A stretch of 55,361 nt of DNA, from assembly GCA_945883905.1 (NCBI GenBank), contig CAMCYL010000008.1, positions 1-55,361 of the forward strand, written 5' to 3'. Shown one piece after another: positions 16,054 to 26,163 of the stretch. The position numbers and the translations under genes were made by a program. Below the pieces are notes generated by a model. The model saw nothing but the letters and a program-made list of their open reading frames with translations, made no database searches and was not told the DNA's origin. The first letter of the stretch is position 1; every line of letters starts with the position of its first letter. The DNA comes from Akkermansia muciniphila. Lineage in GTDB: Bacteria > Verrucomicrobiota > Verrucomicrobiia > Methylacidiphilales > CAMAQI01.

Positions 16054-16481
16054 TTTGGAGCTTTACTCTGGTTTTTATTCCATTCTTGAAAAGCCTTGAT
16101 TTCTCTCTTTCGTCTCCATCCACATATCCCGAAAAAGTCGCGATTCTAACTCGGTTCGCATAAGGAGGGTGGTGAAATAGCCCCTAGAAAACCCCTTCGA
16201 GGTTGACGAGGACGAGCACTGGATGGAGGTGGGCCCGTGTGTTGAGTCGTTCGGATGAATAAGTGAAAGCCGTTGCAACTGGTCCGTAACCGTGAATAAC
16301 AAGAAGCTTTTTCGGCTCCATATCTCAGTCAAGTTGGCATATCGCCTGCTCTGGTTGCAGGTATACAACGCCACCGAAAACCGAAACAAGCGACAGCTAG
16401 AAAGGAAACTCCTTTGATAGGCAAAGGATTGAGTCAAAGTCATTGTGTTTTGCTTGGCGTATGAAGTTCAAAAATCAATAC
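16054..16481. other. Non-coding spacer with Rhs-cassette repeats
   Basis: Between the immunity gene and the displaced Rhs tip I see no credible gene. It holds the second copy of the 20-bp repeat (16345-16364) and a segment (16367-16455) resembling the relic at 11897-11990. A 122-residue frame (16075-16443) has Ser/Arg-rich, non-protein-like composition. Confidence 0.55.
16345..16364. repeat. 20-bp repeat between Rhs cassettes (copy 2)
   Basis: Identical to 14011-14030, with the inverted repeat CCTGC/GCAGG. Confidence 0.6.
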
Positions 16482-16952
16482 TCACATTCCTAAACCGAAA
16501 TCATTGTCACGTTCAATGTTGATCTCTTTATTTTTCTGAAGAAAGGGAGAACTAGAGAGGGCGTTTGATGTAATATCATCTTTAAAAACTCGAGCCAACG
16601 CATCGCCAAAGCCTTCATTGTAGTGTGGAAAATTCTCAACAATTTTTCCATCTTTGACTAAAAATGTTTCTCCGTTTCCGCCAAATTGACATGGTAATTT
16701 CTTTAGAAAATCGTCACTTAATCGATCGATATTTAAGACATAAAATTTTAATATGTTTTGATTTTCAATAATTTTATAAAACGAAGAAAAGTATGATCGT
16801 AAAACTTTAACCGAAGGCAGACTCCATGTTGCATGAACCAAGACAATTGAATTTCTGGATAAAAAAATATTTTCAGGATCCGCCTCATCAATCACTATAA
16901 TTTTATCAATTGAAACGCCTTGGTATGATCTTATTGAATCTAAAAAACTCAC
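16482..16952 (-). CDS. Putative Rhs immunity protein, thioredoxin-like without CxxC
   Basis: A 156-residue soluble protein whose ATG follows one base after the stop of the 3069-residue Rhs toxin, so it is very probably that toxin's immunity protein. The order of elements looks thioredoxin-like: SIVLVHATWSLPSVKVLRSY (beta strand, Trp-x-x-Pro turn, helix), then ILKFYVLNIDRLSDDFLKKL and GGNGETFLVKDGKIVENF, matching the later strand, cis-Pro-side and G-K-I strand. The redox CxxC is replaced by SLPS, so it cannot be a disulfide reductase. The fold assignment comes from pattern reading only. Confidence 0.65.
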   Translation of the reverse strand: MSFLDSIRSYQGVSIDKIIVIDEADPENIFLSRNSIVLVHATWSLPSVKVLRSYFSSFYKIIENQNILKFYVLNIDRLSDDFLKKLPCQFGGNGETFLVKDGKIVENFPHYNEGFGDALARVFKDDITSNALSSSPFLQKNKEINIERDNDFGLGM

Positions 16953-16953
16953 T

Positions 16954-19900
16954 TTATTCCTTTACGTTGATTTTGACTATTTTTACAGACTCGCCTTCCA
17001 TCGTGTATTCATAGCCGAAATCTCCGCTTTTCAGTGTTTTAGCCGTAAATACTTTATCCATTACTACTTCTCCTCTTTTTCCAAGCGCCTGCATTAATGG
17101 CTTTATATATTCTTGATCGGCTGGTCCAACTACTGTAATTCGAGCCCCTTTTGCAGCTAGTCTTGATATTTCTGAAGCAATTTCCTGATTCATTGGAGTA
17201 TTTCGCAAAAAGAAATCATTTATACTTCTAGATTCAAATTCTGATGTGAAAGGTCGACTATGTATCCATTCTTTTCGAATCGACGGACTAACAGCATCTG
17301 TAAAACCAGGAGCTTCATTTAAACCTCCGATATTAAGTTTATTAATTCTAGGAGACGTTTTTAGTTCAGTTTGTACTTGAGGAGAAGAAATTTGTGGTCC
17401 CTTCAACGCTGCATACCCCATCGCCATGTCCTGCATTGGTCCCGCCATTTGAACAGGAAGTTCTGTAATGAGCCCCTTTTCGTAATCGGTTGGTTGATAA
17501 ACGCCCATTTTTTGGAACCAATTTCCATATGTTTCGGCTGCCATTCGATTGTAATATATTTGGGTATCCCAATCATCTACCTTGGGTGCTCCTAAAGCCG
17601 CTGCTAATATATTGACTCCAAAATCAGCCGTTTTTGCCCCTGCGACTCCGACAGTTTTCGTCATCCTTCCATCTGCATCCACGCAGTTAATCGGGTCTTG
17701 GCAGTAGGCGTAGAGCGTCATGTCGCTGCCGTGACCTAAAGGATCAGGTGAGATAAAATGCCCGCTCGCAGGATGATAATACCGTGCTCCGTAATTTGAA
17801 AAATCCGTGGCGTCGATTCGACGGCTTCGAGACGCATAGCTTTGTGCCACGCTCGTCGCCGTTGGAACCGCGGCGAGAGTTTCAAGTTTTACAACAGGAG
17901 TACCGGGAACAGGCCCGTAGCCTGTCACCTTCGTGGGATTCCACGTCAGGGTCGCTCCACTTACAGTTGCGGCGATATTCCCAAGGTAATCGTTTAAGGT
18001 CGCCGATGTTTCTCCGTTCGATTCACGAATCACCGCAGCCATTCCGCCGATCCCGTTCAACCCGCCGTAAACGCCATTGAGATCCACTCCATAAATATTC
18101 CAAAAACGTTGTCCTTTGATTTCGGTTCCAATTTCAAGGAACTCCACCTCGGGGTCGTAAAATCCTTTCACCACGTTTGCCGTTGCCGCGACATTATTGG
18201 TCACCACAGCATAGGAGCTTTGGATTCTGCGGTTTAATCCATCGTAAATCGCTGACCAATCTGAGCCATTATTGGAACCGTCACGCTCGGTGACTTTGAT
18301 CAACCGATTGCTGGCGTCCCAAGTGAGCGTTTGCGTTTTATTGGAGTACTTTCTTTCGATGACATTCCCGACAACATTGTGCTTTAACGTCGTTCCCGCA
18401 AAAGCCCCATTGACCGTAAAGGTGGTACTCGCCTGCTTCGTGACGTTCGCGTTCGGATGCTGGGCGGTCACGTTGGCGGTATGCGAACCGGGAACGAGCG
18501 GTATATCCGTCGTCCAATCGCCCGTTGTATTCGGAACGAGCTGTCGTGAATTTTCTCCATCGACCTTCACGTTCACTCCCACCGCCCCCTTGGCTTTTCC
18601 TGAAATCGTGACCGTTTTATCGCCCGAACCTTCCGCCAGTGATCTCATCCACGAATCAAGCGTGATGGTTTTGAGAAGAAAATCTCCACCTGTCCCCTGA
18701 TTCACTTTTGCCAAGGTGCGAACACCCAAGCTCCCGACTCGGTTTTGATCGAACTCGAAGGTAAAGGTCTTACTCGCTGAGCCTGCGGCAGGAACAAAGG
18801 TCTCGGTTTGAACAAAGTTGCGAGCGTTATAGCCATAATCACGGGTTTCGCTGTAGGGAGAAGTTCCGCCTGTACGAGTCACCCCATATTGGGAAAGCGT
18901 CGAATTATCGTTCCACGTCAGATTTTCCACCAGCGGTGTGATCGAGATCGCCTGAATCTTTTGCTGCTGCACTCGTCCCCGTGAATCGCGTTGCACCACG
19001 GTCTGCGTCCAGAGCGGGGTCGTGGCGGTGGAGAGCAATCCCGTATCGGCATAGGTCCACGAATAATTCGTCGCTCCGACACCTTCAGTCGCCAGAAGTC
19101 CATCGGAACGATAATCAAAGTTGCGGGTAACGCCAAACCCACTTCCCTGAACCGTCAAAACACTGGCGAGTTGTTTGCGGTTCCCCGCAGCATCCCACGC
19201 TTGGGTGAAGTTGCTGGTCGTCGTTGCTCCGTTTTTCACCGTCTCGGTGAGTGCCTGACCGTAAGCGTCAAATGTGCGATCAATAGTCGTCGCAAAAATT
19301 GGCGTGGCGACAGGTCCCGTCGTTTGGGTGATTTGTTTCACCAAGCCGCGTTTATCATAAACAAAACCCGTGCTTTGGGTCTGCTCCGGGGTCGTTCCGA
19401 CGGAGGACTTAGATCCCAATCGAAGAAAATCATCGTACGTATACGTCGTCACGATCCCTAATGGATCGGTCGAGGTTTGGATTAGTCCCTGGAAGTCCCC
19501 GCTTCCGTAATAGGTGTAACCATATTGACGGGTCACTTTCGAGCCGGCCCTCCATTCCGTGGAGAGAAGTCGCCCGAGGGTGTCGAAGCGATTCACCTCC
19601 GAGGTATTCTCGGGCATGCGACGCTCCAGAAGCTGATCCGCGGCGTTGTAAACAAATTCCTGCTTCGTTCCCGCTGAATCCTGCACCAAAATCGGTCGGT
19701 TCTTCGCATCGTAAAAAGTGGAGACATATTTGCCATCCTCCGCCAGTTGAAGCGTCGGGTTGCCGAGAGCATCGAAGGAATTAAACTTAAATTTTCCACC
19801 GGGATATTGGGTCAGGACGGGATTTCCCATCGTATCGGTAAAGACCGTGCGTGAAATTGCATTGGCTCCGCTTCCTTCGGTGATCGTCACGGATTGGAAA

Positions 19901-22900
19901 TCAGTCGAATAGGCGTAGCTCGTCAGACGCTGAGTGGTTCCCGAAGAGGTTTGGGATTCTTGACGGAGAATGCGTCCGAGGGGATCAAAGCCTGTCACGC
20001 TCTTTTCGCCACGGGCATTGGTGACAATCGTCTGCTTCCCCGCTTTGTCATACGTGTAAGTCGTGATCTGGCGGGAAATGCCTGTGTCGGGACCCGTCAC
20101 GCTTTTTACTCTTCCAAGATCGTCATAGGAAGTTTCGAAAATATTATTTTCCTGATCCTTCTCCCGAATCACGCGACCGAGAACATCAAATTCCTGATAG
20201 ATGTCGCAGAGAGTGGTCGCTCCTTTTTTCAATGTACGGGTGATGCGCCGATTTTGATCGTCGTAGGAAATTTCCCAGAAGGAACCGTTGGTCAAAGTCT
20301 GTTTGACGGGTCGACCGAGAAGATCAAAGCGAAGTTCCTGAACTGTGCCATCAGGATTTTCCTGACGGCGAAGTTGACCCGTGGTGGTGTAAAAATATTT
20401 CGTCACTGCTCCGAGCGGACTAGTACGAGTGGCTACATCCTCTTTAAATCCATAGGTCGTTTTTTCGGACGAAAGGATCTTGCTCTCCCGATTTCCCTCC
20501 CGTTGCTGAACTTCGGTCGTTCTTCCGATAAGATCATGCTGGAAGGTGATCGAGTTGGCGCGAGGGGTATAGATCTCGTTTAAAACCCCGAAGGAATCAT
20601 GCTTATAAAGGGTTGTGGCGACATAATCGGTTCCGGCAATACTCTCAACCCCCGTACCATCCGACTTTGCCTGCACACGCCAGACGTGGCGTTCGGCAGG
20701 GCGACCTCCTCCGTCATATTTCATCCAGACGTAATCCTCCGTTCCCCAGCGAGGTCCATCAATCCATTCTAAATCACCGTTTAGATTGTAATAATTGTAA
20801 TTCCAGGAGATGAGGGCGTTGGCTCCATTCCAATCCTCCTCCCAAATCGGGCGGCTCATACTGTCATACTGATAATTGCGCTTCACCCACAGGGCGTTGC
20901 TTTCATCCCGACGGATTGATTCGACTTTTTCCCCGCGAAGATTGTAGGTCATCTCCTCGACTAAATTCGGATCGGTTGTTCCTGTATAGTCGGTTTGACG
21001 GCTCGGAAATCCTGTTGAAGTGTTTTCAAATTCGGTGATGGCGTAGTCATCGAAAACAACCCCCACCCCTTTCATTCGCTTGATCCGACTCACAATACCA
21101 CGCGGGGAATTACCATCGGGATAAGTCGTCGGAGTTTCATATTCGACGACGACCTTCGATTGGAGCGCTGTTCCGACACGGCGTTCCACCTTGGCGGGAA
21201 GAAACGGGAAAGTGGTGTCATAGGTGATCGTCTGCACATGGCCTGCGGGATTGGTGACGGTCACTGGAAGATTTTTGGAATTATACGTCATCTTGGTGAT
21301 GGCATTATCGGTTGCAGCCGTACTGCTATAAATGCCATCGCCATTTAGATCTCCTTTGCGTTTCACTTGAAGGACATTGCCGCGAGAATCATATTGATAC
21401 TCTTCGATCAGTCCCCGTTCATCCGTCACCCTTTTGAGCGAGTTGGGGTAGCCTCCATTTTGTCCAGCGACCTGATCCTTGGGATACCATTCCCGAACGA
21501 TATTTTGACCGATCGGATCACTGACTTTGATGATCTGTTTATCGGTATTAAAATCGTAACGGGTGATCCCTCCGTAAGGATCATAGAGAAGGGTGTAATA
21601 TGGAAAATATTCAAAGGAGGCGTTTCGAACGGGAGTACGCTCGGCTCCGACCATCGCCCGTTGTTTGACGACGCGACGTTTGGAATCATAAATATTTTCA
21701 AGCAGACGTCCCTCGGGCTTGATTTCACGAAAGATCAAATGTTTGGAGTAGAGATAATATTGACCCGCAAAGCCGAAGGATTCCTGCTCGTACTCGTATT
21801 GAATCTTACTCGCATCGGGAAGCTCTATTTTAACAAGATCTCCATCCTTACTATAGGTGTAAGTCAAGCGACGAGAATCGGAGGAAAAGACCTCGGTGAT
21901 ATGACCGTAAACATCATAGGAAAAACCGAGATAAGTTCCGACATTGGAACTGATTTTTTTGACCTTACCGTAATCGCTTCGGCCGGATGTTCTTCCGTAC
22001 TCAAAAGTCAGCTTATTTCCACGGTTATCGACCCATGATTGGAGATAAGGTCGTTCGCGGGTGACCTCCGAAGTGATCGGGAAAGACTCCACTTTAAAGG
22101 TGCGAATCGATCCATCCGCCCCATAGAGGGTGTAAAAAGTGTTGGTGATCGAAGGAGTGGTGGCATCCGGAGCAGTTGTTTTGATGATCTTGGCGTTGAG
22201 AGGATTTGAGGTCGATCCAATGCGTCCATCGGCATAATTGACGAATGAAGGATTATTGGCGACATCCGGTTTCCAGACCTCGTTCCCGTTTTCAAGGGCA
22301 GACTGTTTGATATAGGCGATAACCGTTCCGTCCGGTTCTGCCGAGGTCATGACCGTTCCATCTAAAGGAATCGCCAGATAGTTGTTGTAACCGATTTTCC
22401 ATCCATAGCCAAACTCCCCATCAGCCATATTGAGTGAGGAATAATTGCGTCGGATTTCTAGGGGCATTGGCCCTGAGAGTGAAATATCGACCTGATTCAC
22501 ATAAAATTCCCCGGTCGTGACGCTGACGGGATCGGAGACCATCTTGAGCCCATTATCTTTATAGTAGGCGACTTGAGCGCTCCCCTCTTGATAAGCGCTT
22601 GAAATAAATTGAGCCCCTTTATTGACTTGAGAGGCAACGACGGTGCTAAAAAAGTTCGGTTCCAAGACTTTAAATACTGCCTGATAGGCATTCATGGCGT
22701 TACGCTGAAAATCGGTCATGAAGTTATATTTTCCGAAAGTTCCCGTGCGATAAAGAATATCGTCAGGGGCAAACTCTTGTCTCGGGATTGCAAAGCTTTG
22801 GGGATTAAAACGATAAGAGTAGAGAGAACGAAGATGAGCATTCATAAAACCACCCATCACTGAACCAAATCCTGAGCCACCCGATGATGAAGAATAATCA

Positions 22901-25900
22901 CCATAATCTCGACTGTTCATTAAATAAACGTTCGAACTATTTCCCCCGGAAAAATAATTTCCGTAATCTTGTTCGTAACTGAAAGCAGAGTTACTGTAAT
23001 CTAAGTATTCTCGGTTAACATAGTTCGGCGAACTAATAAGAACTTTCCTAAAAGGATACTCAGCCCCATTTTGTGGAGCAAACTCTCCCGTAATCAACGA
23101 CCCCACTCCCTGCTCCCGGTAGTACGGAGAACTAATATCAGTTAAAATCACCGCTGCCATTTTGGCATCTGTGCCTGTACCGACTTTCCCTGCGGTCACA
23201 TAAATCACTTGATAGTCTGCCTCGGCATTCCCCGAAACGGCGAGAGTCGAAAAATTACGATCAATGATCGACCAGATCTGGGGATCTTGATCTTTCAAAA
23301 GTGTTCCATTGAAAAGTCGAAGACCTTCATTGGCATAATTGCTCTTTGTTAGCGCAATGACTCCGATCGAATTTGTTTTTTCAAGGGCCGCAAGTTGGAG
23401 AAGACTAACCGCTGAAATCCCTCGGGTGTTGTCGAGATAGCGATTGAGAACCAAATGCTCCTCCGCAGATCCGCCAACCGCAAGCAGGGCACTGAAATCC
23501 TTTTGATTTTGAATCGTGGAGCCGGGCTGATCGGGACGCACTTGATTACTGTAAATCGAGCTGGTGACATGAAAGTGCATATCGACTGATGCCGCATCCA
23601 AGGTGATGTCACCGCCATTGGGAAGATTGCCCGAGCTATCACGCTTAGCTCGCATTTTGGCAAAGCCTGTTCCTTGAACCGAGACGGGATTGACCTTAAA
23701 GAGTCGACCGATGGTTTGCACATAGGCCGACATTTTATTGAAATACTCCAAGCCCATCAGATAACAGGAGGCTCCTTGATAGATTTCAGGGTCGGGTTGA
23801 TAACCAGGCTCGTTTTTCACTTTGTTCTGAATCCGAATCATTTCATCCCCATGAAGCTGGACCATTTCCTGAGAAACCGTTCCGGGATGAAGCTCAATGG
23901 CAACAACATCTCCCTTTTTAAAGGTAGTTTGGGCTTGAACGGTTTGGAGGCGTTGGAGATTTAAAAAAGGTTCGGTTCCTGGAGGAATTGTCCCGACAAA
24001 GGAACGATGAAACTTTGTTTCGACTTTCACCGCAAAAAGTTGATCGGGAACCGTCAGATTAACGGTCGCCTCTTGTTTTTGTTTCCAATCCGCAGTCGCT
24101 TCGAAAGCTCCGACTCCGGTGATTTCGGGAGAATAAGCCGCAAGAGCGATCTTCATCGCATGGAGATCGGCCCCAGTTTTTTCATGGCGAATGATCAATC
24201 GACGATTATGAAGATCCATCAGATTCATCGCTCCGGAATCAAAAATCGGGGCGGTTGTTCCGTCTTTTGTGATCGTGACCCGTGCCGTATTATAAAGGGA
24301 AGGCTCGTTGTGAAGATCAAGAAGCATCGAGGGAGTTCCATCGATTAAAAAGGGGACGGGAAAATCTTCGATCCGGGTAAAGTAATTCTTACGATCCCGA
24401 TAGCTCATCCCCAAAAGATCGACCGAAATGTCCGGATGATCCTTACGAATCAAAGTTTCCAAATAGCGGGGAAAAAGAACCAAGGGTGAGTTTTCGTTTG
24501 GATTTTTGGAGAGTATCGTCGTATCAGCCTGCAGATAACCGCGAATCCATCGGTAAACCGCTCCGCCGGGAGGAAGAAGATTAACGACATTTTGACCCTC
24601 TTTAATTTCCGTATCTTTGAGCCAAGGAAAGATTGGAATCCATTGATTATTCACATAAGCGGCAACCCACGGATAATTGACGGGAATCAAATGGGGGACA
24701 TCCGGATTCCCATTTGCATCAGTCGCACCTTTGAGTTGAATCCGAAAAAGTTGCGAAAGCCGTTTATCTAACATTTTGAGATGCCCCGACTCAGGTTTGA
24801 CATAGACAGCGGGAATTTCCGCTTTACGCAGCAGATAAATCAAAAGAGCGCACTGCTCTTGAGGAGAGCCTGCCTTTTCAACAAGGGTCGCTAGAGCACT
24901 TCGCGACATTCCTCCCAAGTTGACCTCCTTGGCATCGACCTGTCCGCTCTCATTATAGCTAATGAAATCGGTGAGAGCGACCTCGTTGAGGACATAGTTG
25001 GAGAAGGTAAAAAAGTCTCTTAAGGGATCTCCTGACTTGCGTTGATTTACAAAGTCATCCAAATACGGATGAGAACGAAGCTCAGGGCTTTGATCCACCG
25101 CTTTGGCCTCCAACGGATTGGGATAAGGCGCGACAGGAATGGGATTGCGAACTCGTAAAAGTTCCTCAACCGATTTCCCCTGATAACTCGGAGGAAGCGG
25201 GGTTCCTTCAAATTGGGGTTGTTGAAGATAAGTCGACATGTAAATCGAGCGCTGATCAAAATCGAGGGTATAAAGGGGGAGAAAAGCCTCAACATTTTGA
25301 GCATCAAGCACCATGGGTTTATAAACCGAACTCCCTTGGCGTTTGACACTTCCTCGAACTTCCACCTGATAGTAAAAATCGGAGGTTGATCCGACATGGG
25401 TCAAAATGTAGGGAGAGAGTTCTGTCGTCTCGAAGCGACTCGCCGGATCAGAACTTTCTGCCAGGGCAAGGGAGGTGGTTAATCCATAGGCCGTGACCGT
25501 CTTAACTCCCCCAGAGGCAACAAACTCGTCCCATTGAATCGTTCCCCGCTGCGGAATGGTCATCTCACTCACTCCCACAACGCCTGCCGCTAAGTTGGTT
25601 TTAGAAAAAACACGGATTCGAACAAAAGCCTGATCTAAAGTCGTTTTGCGGGCACCTGAAAAAAGTCCAAAGAGATAAGGTTGTCCGATGTAGAGCGGGG
25701 TCGCTCCGACCGAGGAACCAAAAGCGGCAACCGGATTGGTGAGAAGAATATCATTCAATCCTGTTTGAGAATTAAATTGTTTTCGAAGCGGTTTGACGGA
25801 GGAGGGAAGAAGGTCATACCACCACTGGGTATTACCCATCAAACGCGTAGCATTGGAGCCTTGAGGCAGAAGCGCGACCCCCGTATGATTTCCAAGAGGT

Positions 25901-26163
25901 AATACAAAGCTTGTTCGATCAGGATTGGTTCCCGTGCCAATGACAAATTTCTGAGAAACGGCATTTGGATTGGTTTGGGAAAACCCACTGGAGAGAATCG
26001 ACATGAAGAACAATAAGCAGAGCCATTTTCGTTTGGGACAGAGGTCAATGGGGGTCCAACCAAAATCAGGGGTAGAAGGGGATTTTGTAAAACCATTTTT
26101 AACCGCCAAGAAAAAGCGATTTAGCTTATTCGCTATGAGGCTATTGAGCTTGTTTTTTCTCAT
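16954..26163 (-). CDS. Giant Rhs polymorphic toxin (3069 aa)
   Basis: A secreted Rhs/YD-repeat protein. After an unusually long N-terminal leader, a hydrophobic segment (WLCLLFFMSILSSGFS, about residues 48-63) acts as signal peptide. Residues about 430-515 resemble a transglutaminase-like fold (SPQEQCALLIYLLRKAEIPA, then WVAAYVNNQWIPIFPW). A DUF6531-type Rhs entry lies near residue 1208 (VSVTTGEFYVNQVDISLSG). Tens of YD repeats fill about 1300-2600, followed by an Ig-like insert (SGKAKGAVGVNVKVDG) and the Rhs core end ARYYHPASGHFISPDPLGHG ... DADGRMTK (about 2828). The variable tip (last 240 residues) includes INKLNIGGLNEAPGF and EISRLAAKGARITVVGP, weakly Rossmann/methyltransferase-like; its activity is unknown. 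The ATG overlaps the stop of the TSP3 gene by 4 bases. The putative immunity gene is directly downstream. Confidence 0.9.
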   Translation of the reverse strand: MRKNKLNSLIANKLNRFFLAVKNGFTKSPSTPDFGWTPIDLCPKRKWLCLLFFMSILSSGFSQTNPNAVSQKFVIGTGTNPDRTSFVLPLGNHTGVALLPQGSNATRLMGNTQWWYDLLPSSVKPLRKQFNSQTGLNDILLTNPVAAFGSSVGATPLYIGQPYLFGLFSGARKTTLDQAFVRIRVFSKTNLAAGVVGVSEMTIPQRGTIQWDEFVASGGVKTVTAYGLTTSLALAESSDPASRFETTELSPYILTHVGSTSDFYYQVEVRGSVKRQGSSVYKPMVLDAQNVEAFLPLYTLDFDQRSIYMSTYLQQPQFEGTPLPPSYQGKSVEELLRVRNPIPVAPYPNPLEAKAVDQSPELRSHPYLDDFVNQRKSGDPLRDFFTFSNYVLNEVALTDFISYNESGQVDAKEVNLGGMSRSALATLVEKAGSPQEQCALLIYLLRKAEIPAVYVKPESGHLKMLDKRLSQLFRIQLKGATDANGNPDVPHLIPVNYPWVAAYVNNQWIPIFPWLKDTEIKEGQNVVNLLPPGGAVYRWIRGYLQADTTILSKNPNENSPLVLFPRYLETLIRKDHPDISVDLLGMSYRDRKNYFTRIEDFPVPFLIDGTPSMLLDLHNEPSLYNTARVTITKDGTTAPIFDSGAMNLMDLHNRRLIIRHEKTGADLHAMKIALAAYSPEITGVGAFEATADWKQKQEATVNLTVPDQLFAVKVETKFHRSFVGTIPPGTEPFLNLQRLQTVQAQTTFKKGDVVAIELHPGTVSQEMVQLHGDEMIRIQNKVKNEPGYQPDPEIYQGASCYLMGLEYFNKMSAYVQTIGRLFKVNPVSVQGTGFAKMRAKRDSSGNLPNGGDITLDAASVDMHFHVTSSIYSNQVRPDQPGSTIQNQKDFSALLAVGGSAEEHLVLNRYLDNTRGISAVSLLQLAALEKTNSIGVIALTKSNYANEGLRLFNGTLLKDQDPQIWSIIDRNFSTLAVSGNAEADYQVIYVTAGKVGTGTDAKMAAVILTDISSPYYREQGVGSLITGEFAPQNGAEYPFRKVLISSPNYVNREYLDYSNSAFSYEQDYGNYFSGGNSSNVYLMNSRDYGDYSSSSGGSGFGSVMGGFMNAHLRSLYSYRFNPQSFAIPRQEFAPDDILYRTGTFGKYNFMTDFQRNAMNAYQAVFKVLEPNFFSTVVASQVNKGAQFISSAYQEGSAQVAYYKDNGLKMVSDPVSVTTGEFYVNQVDISLSGPMPLEIRRNYSSLNMADGEFGYGWKIGYNNYLAIPLDGTVMTSAEPDGTVIAYIKQSALENGNEVWKPDVANNPSFVNYADGRIGSTSNPLNAKIIKTTAPDATTPSITNTFYTLYGADGSIRTFKVESFPITSEVTRERPYLQSWVDNRGNKLTFEYGRTSGRSDYGKVKKISSNVGTYLGFSYDVYGHITEVFSSDSRRLTYTYSKDGDLVKIELPDASKIQYEYEQESFGFAGQYYLYSKHLIFREIKPEGRLLENIYDSKRRVVKQRAMVGAERTPVRNASFEYFPYYTLLYDPYGGITRYDFNTDKQIIKVSDPIGQNIVREWYPKDQVAGQNGGYPNSLKRVTDERGLIEEYQYDSRGNVLQVKRKGDLNGDGIYSSTAATDNAITKMTYNSKNLPVTVTNPAGHVQTITYDTTFPFLPAKVERRVGTALQSKVVVEYETPTTYPDGNSPRGIVSRIKRMKGVGVVFDDYAITEFENTSTGFPSRQTDYTGTTDPNLVEEMTYNLRGEKVESIRRDESNALWVKRNYQYDSMSRPIWEEDWNGANALISWNYNYYNLNGDLEWIDGPRWGTEDYVWMKYDGGGRPAERHVWRVQAKSDGTGVESIAGTDYVATTLYKHDSFGVLNEIYTPRANSITFQHDLIGRTTEVQQREGNRESKILSSEKTTYGFKEDVATRTSPLGAVTKYFYTTTGQLRRQENPDGTVQELRFDLLGRPVKQTLTNGSFWEISYDDQNRRITRTLKKGATTLCDIYQEFDVLGRVIREKDQENNIFETSYDDLGRVKSVTGPDTGISRQITTYTYDKAGKQTIVTNARGEKSVTGFDPLGRILRQESQTSSGTTQRLTSYAYSTDFQSVTITEGSGANAISRTVFTDTMGNPVLTQYPGGKFKFNSFDALGNPTLQLAEDGKYVSTFYDAKNRPILVQDSAGTKQEFVYNAADQLLERRMPENTSEVNRFDTLGRLLSTEWRAGSKVTRQYGYTYYGSGDFQGLIQTSTDPLGIVTTYTYDDFLRLGSKSSVGTTPEQTQSTGFVYDKRGLVKQITQTTGPVATPIFATTIDRTFDAYGQALTETVKNGATTTSNFTQAWDAAGNRKQLASVLTVQGSGFGVTRNFDYRSDGLLATEGVGATNYSWTYADTGLLSTATTPLWTQTVVQRDSRGRVQQQKIQAISITPLVENLTWNDNSTLSQYGVTRTGGTSPYSETRDYGYNARNFVQTETFVPAAGSASKTFTFEFDQNRVGSLGVRTLAKVNQGTGGDFLLKTITLDSWMRSLAEGSGDKTVTISGKAKGAVGVNVKVDGENSRQLVPNTTGDWTTDIPLVPGSHTANVTAQHPNANVTKQASTTFTVNGAFAGTTLKHNVVGNVIERKYSNKTQTLTWDASNRLIKVTERDGSNNGSDWSAIYDGLNRRIQSSYAVVTNNVAATANVVKGFYDPEVEFLEIGTEIKGQRFWNIYGVDLNGVYGGLNGIGGMAAVIRESNGETSATLNDYLGNIAATVSGATLTWNPTKVTGYGPVPGTPVVKLETLAAVPTATSVAQSYASRSRRIDATDFSNYGARYYHPASGHFISPDPLGHGSDMTLYAYCQDPINCVDADGRMTKTVGVAGAKTADFGVNILAAALGAPKVDDWDTQIYYNRMAAETYGNWFQKMGVYQPTDYEKGLITELPVQMAGPMQDMAMGYAALKGPQISSPQVQTELKTSPRINKLNIGGLNEAPGFTDAVSPSIRKEWIHSRPFTSEFESRSINDFFLRNTPMNQEIASEISRLAAKGARITVVGPADQEYIKPLMQALGKRGEVVMDKVFTAKTLKSGDFGYEYTMEGESVKIVKINVKE

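Noticed and set aside
16075..16443. 122-codon minus-strand frame after the immunity gene
   Set aside because: Ser/Arg-rich non-protein-like composition, spans the 20-bp cassette repeat, and no family is recognisable.
19894..22038. Long plus-strand frames (229 and 223 codons) within the Rhs gene
   Set aside because: Shadows of the YD-repeat coding region on the opposite strand.
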